From positions 1 to 6,239 of the forward strand of contig JBBSOC010000090.1 of assembly GCA_038260095.1 (NCBI GenBank): a DNA stretch of 6,239 nucleotides, written 5' to 3'. A model generated the notes under the pieces. The model was given only the letters and a program-made list of their open reading frames with translations, ran no database searches and was not told the origin of the DNA. Shown here piece after piece: positions 5,514 to 6,239 of the stretch. The stretch is from QHCE01 sp038260095 (GTDB taxonomy: Bacteria > Actinomycetota > Actinomycetes > Mycobacteriales > QHCE01). The number at the start of each line of letters is the position of its first letter. The first letter of the stretch is position 1. Made by a program: the position numbers and the translations under genes.

Positions 5514-6239
5514 CGTGCACCATAGACGGTTGGCGAGAAGCGAGCTTTGCGTTGTCTCCGCCAGCGGCACCTCAGCCGCGTTTGTTGCGGAACTTTCCCG
5601 CCAGGCCGAGCTTTCCGCGCACCGGGTTCGGTTGGTCGCCGCTACATCAGGACCAAGTTGGCGGCGAGTGCTGATTAAGGCGGTGCGACATGTACCGCAA
5701 CGATCCAAATCTAGATCAGCTTACCGCGGTCTACGGCTGCCGGGGATTGTCGCGTTGTTGCTCGGGGTGCTGCTTTCGGCGTATTTACTAAATGCGGGCA
5801 GCGTTTCCGAACACTCGAATAAACTTGTCGGAGGCTCATCAATAGCCGCGGCGGGTTGTCCATTCATTCCACTGCCGGATACCGTTCCGAATCCCTTTGG
5901 AGACAACATAGATCTCAAGCCATTTAAGCAGAGTTTGAATAACTTCTGCGATGCGCTCGGAGGCTTTGCCAAAAACCTAAAAGATCACATACCTCAAGGC
6001 ATTAAAGATGGCTTGAAGTCGGCGTTTAATCAAAATCGGTTCTGCTTTTCTTCCCGGGTGGCTCTAAGTCCAGAAGATCCGCATCAGGGGCTCAATAACT
6101 TGATGACCCGCGGAGTCGGATTCTTATTTGGCGCGGACAAGGCTAACAGTACTTCTCCAACCACATGGAACCAGTACGGTACCGCGGGAGCTACGTGGAA
6201 TACATATTTTCTGGACTGCTGGAATAGTGGCGGAAATGA
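5503..6239 (+). CDS. conjugation-associated membrane protein, 3' end missing
   Basis: A frame open from ATG 5503 to the right edge gives 245 complete codons. It starts seven bases after the ATPase stop and is surely part of the same operon. Residues 1-78 are basic and probably cytoplasmic (RRVLIKAVRHVPQRSKSR at 54-71). A single strong hydrophobic helix covers about 79-97. The following region has four cysteines (119, 149, 181, 239) and would be exported under the positive-inside rule. It ends in a WNQYGTAGATWNTYFLDCW stretch (222-240), reminiscent of a conserved patch just before the multi-helix part of large actinobacterial conjugation proteins. By position it may be a TcpH/VirB6-like multi-spanning channel protein whose membrane bundle lies beyond the window. 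This is an inference, as no signature domain is visible. The ribosome binding site is weak (AGAGAG) and the ATG lies within a hairpin. Later starts (for example GTG 5515) cannot be excluded. Codons become richer in A and T after about 5770. Confidence 0.8.
   Translation, partial: MTAAVHHRRLARSELCVVSASGTSAAFVAELSRQAELSAHRVRLVAATSGPSWRRVLIKAVRHVPQRSKSRSAYRGLRLPGIVALLLGVLLSAYLLNAGSVSEHSNKLVGGSSIAAAGCPFIPLPDTVPNPFGDNIDLKPFKQSLNNFCDALGGFAKNLKDHIPQGIKDGLKSAFNQNRFCFSSRVALSPEDPHQGLNNLMTRGVGFLFGADKANSTSPTTWNQYGTAGATWNTYFLDCWNSGGN

Noticed and set aside
5409..5708. Minus-strand 99-codon ORF across the ATPase/next-gene junction
   Set aside because: It lies opposite two plus-strand genes with good coding character, resembles no known protein, and is a shadow frame.
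6225..6239. Window ending in TGA as a true gene stop
   Set aside because: The TGA at 6237-6239 is in another frame, closed by TAG at 6225-6227; the real frame is open at the edge.
1..6239. Defence system, CRISPR array, tRNA, insertion sequence or oriT
   Set aside because: No spaced direct repeats, tRNA-like folds, transposase motifs, terminal inverted repeats or relaxase gene were seen; nearly all bases are accounted for by the transfer operon.

Overview
The window is a stretch of one tightly packed, plus-strand operon from a Gram-positive conjugative element (a plasmid or an integrative conjugative element). The order and character of the genes match the tcpC-tcpD-tcpE-tcpF core of Tcp-type conjugation systems (Clostridium perfringens pCW3; Tn916/ICEBs1-related modules). 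A further, incomplete membrane-protein gene follows, in the position of the later tcp genes. The moderately to highly GC-rich codon usage, the use of GTG/GCC/CTG codons, and the long Pro/Ala/Gly-rich tails on the proteins suggest an actinobacterium rather than a low-GC firmicute. The sequence does not allow a genus to be named.

Layout. Positions 1-1452 hold the 3' part of a TcpC-like gene. Its frame is open through the left edge, so the true start lies outside the window. Its visible N-terminus is a Pro/Gly-rich and then Lys/Arg-rich cytoplasmic region, followed by one membrane segment and two NTF2-like extracellular domains. Positions 1464-1535 hold a possible 23-codon ORF whose stop runs into the ribosome binding site of the next gene. 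Positions 1547-1831 encode a 94-residue, two-helix membrane protein (TcpD-like). Positions 1883-2326 encode a 147-residue TcpE-like membrane protein, starting 33 bases inside the longest possible frame. Positions 2326-5496 encode a 1056-residue VirB4/TcpF-type ATPase with intact Walker A and B motifs and a disordered Pro-rich tail. Its ATG overlaps the tcpE stop by one base. Positions 5503-6239 begin a further gene that is open at the right edge: a basic N-terminus, one clear membrane segment, then a cysteine-containing, presumably exported region. No gap exceeds 94 bases.

How the genes work together. TcpC-like proteins form the periplasm-equivalent (wall-side) scaffold. TcpD and TcpE are small inner components of the channel. 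The TcpF/VirB4 ATPase sits at the membrane and powers assembly or transfer. The last gene is probably another channel component (TcpH/VirB6-like position). No relaxase, coupling protein, oriT, integrase or replication gene is visible.

The most striking non-coding signal is a perfect 12-bp inverted repeat spanning the stop of the ATPase gene and the start of the next gene. It would bury the ATG in a stem and place the only Shine-Dalgarno-like bases in the loop. This looks like a built-in translational coupling device.
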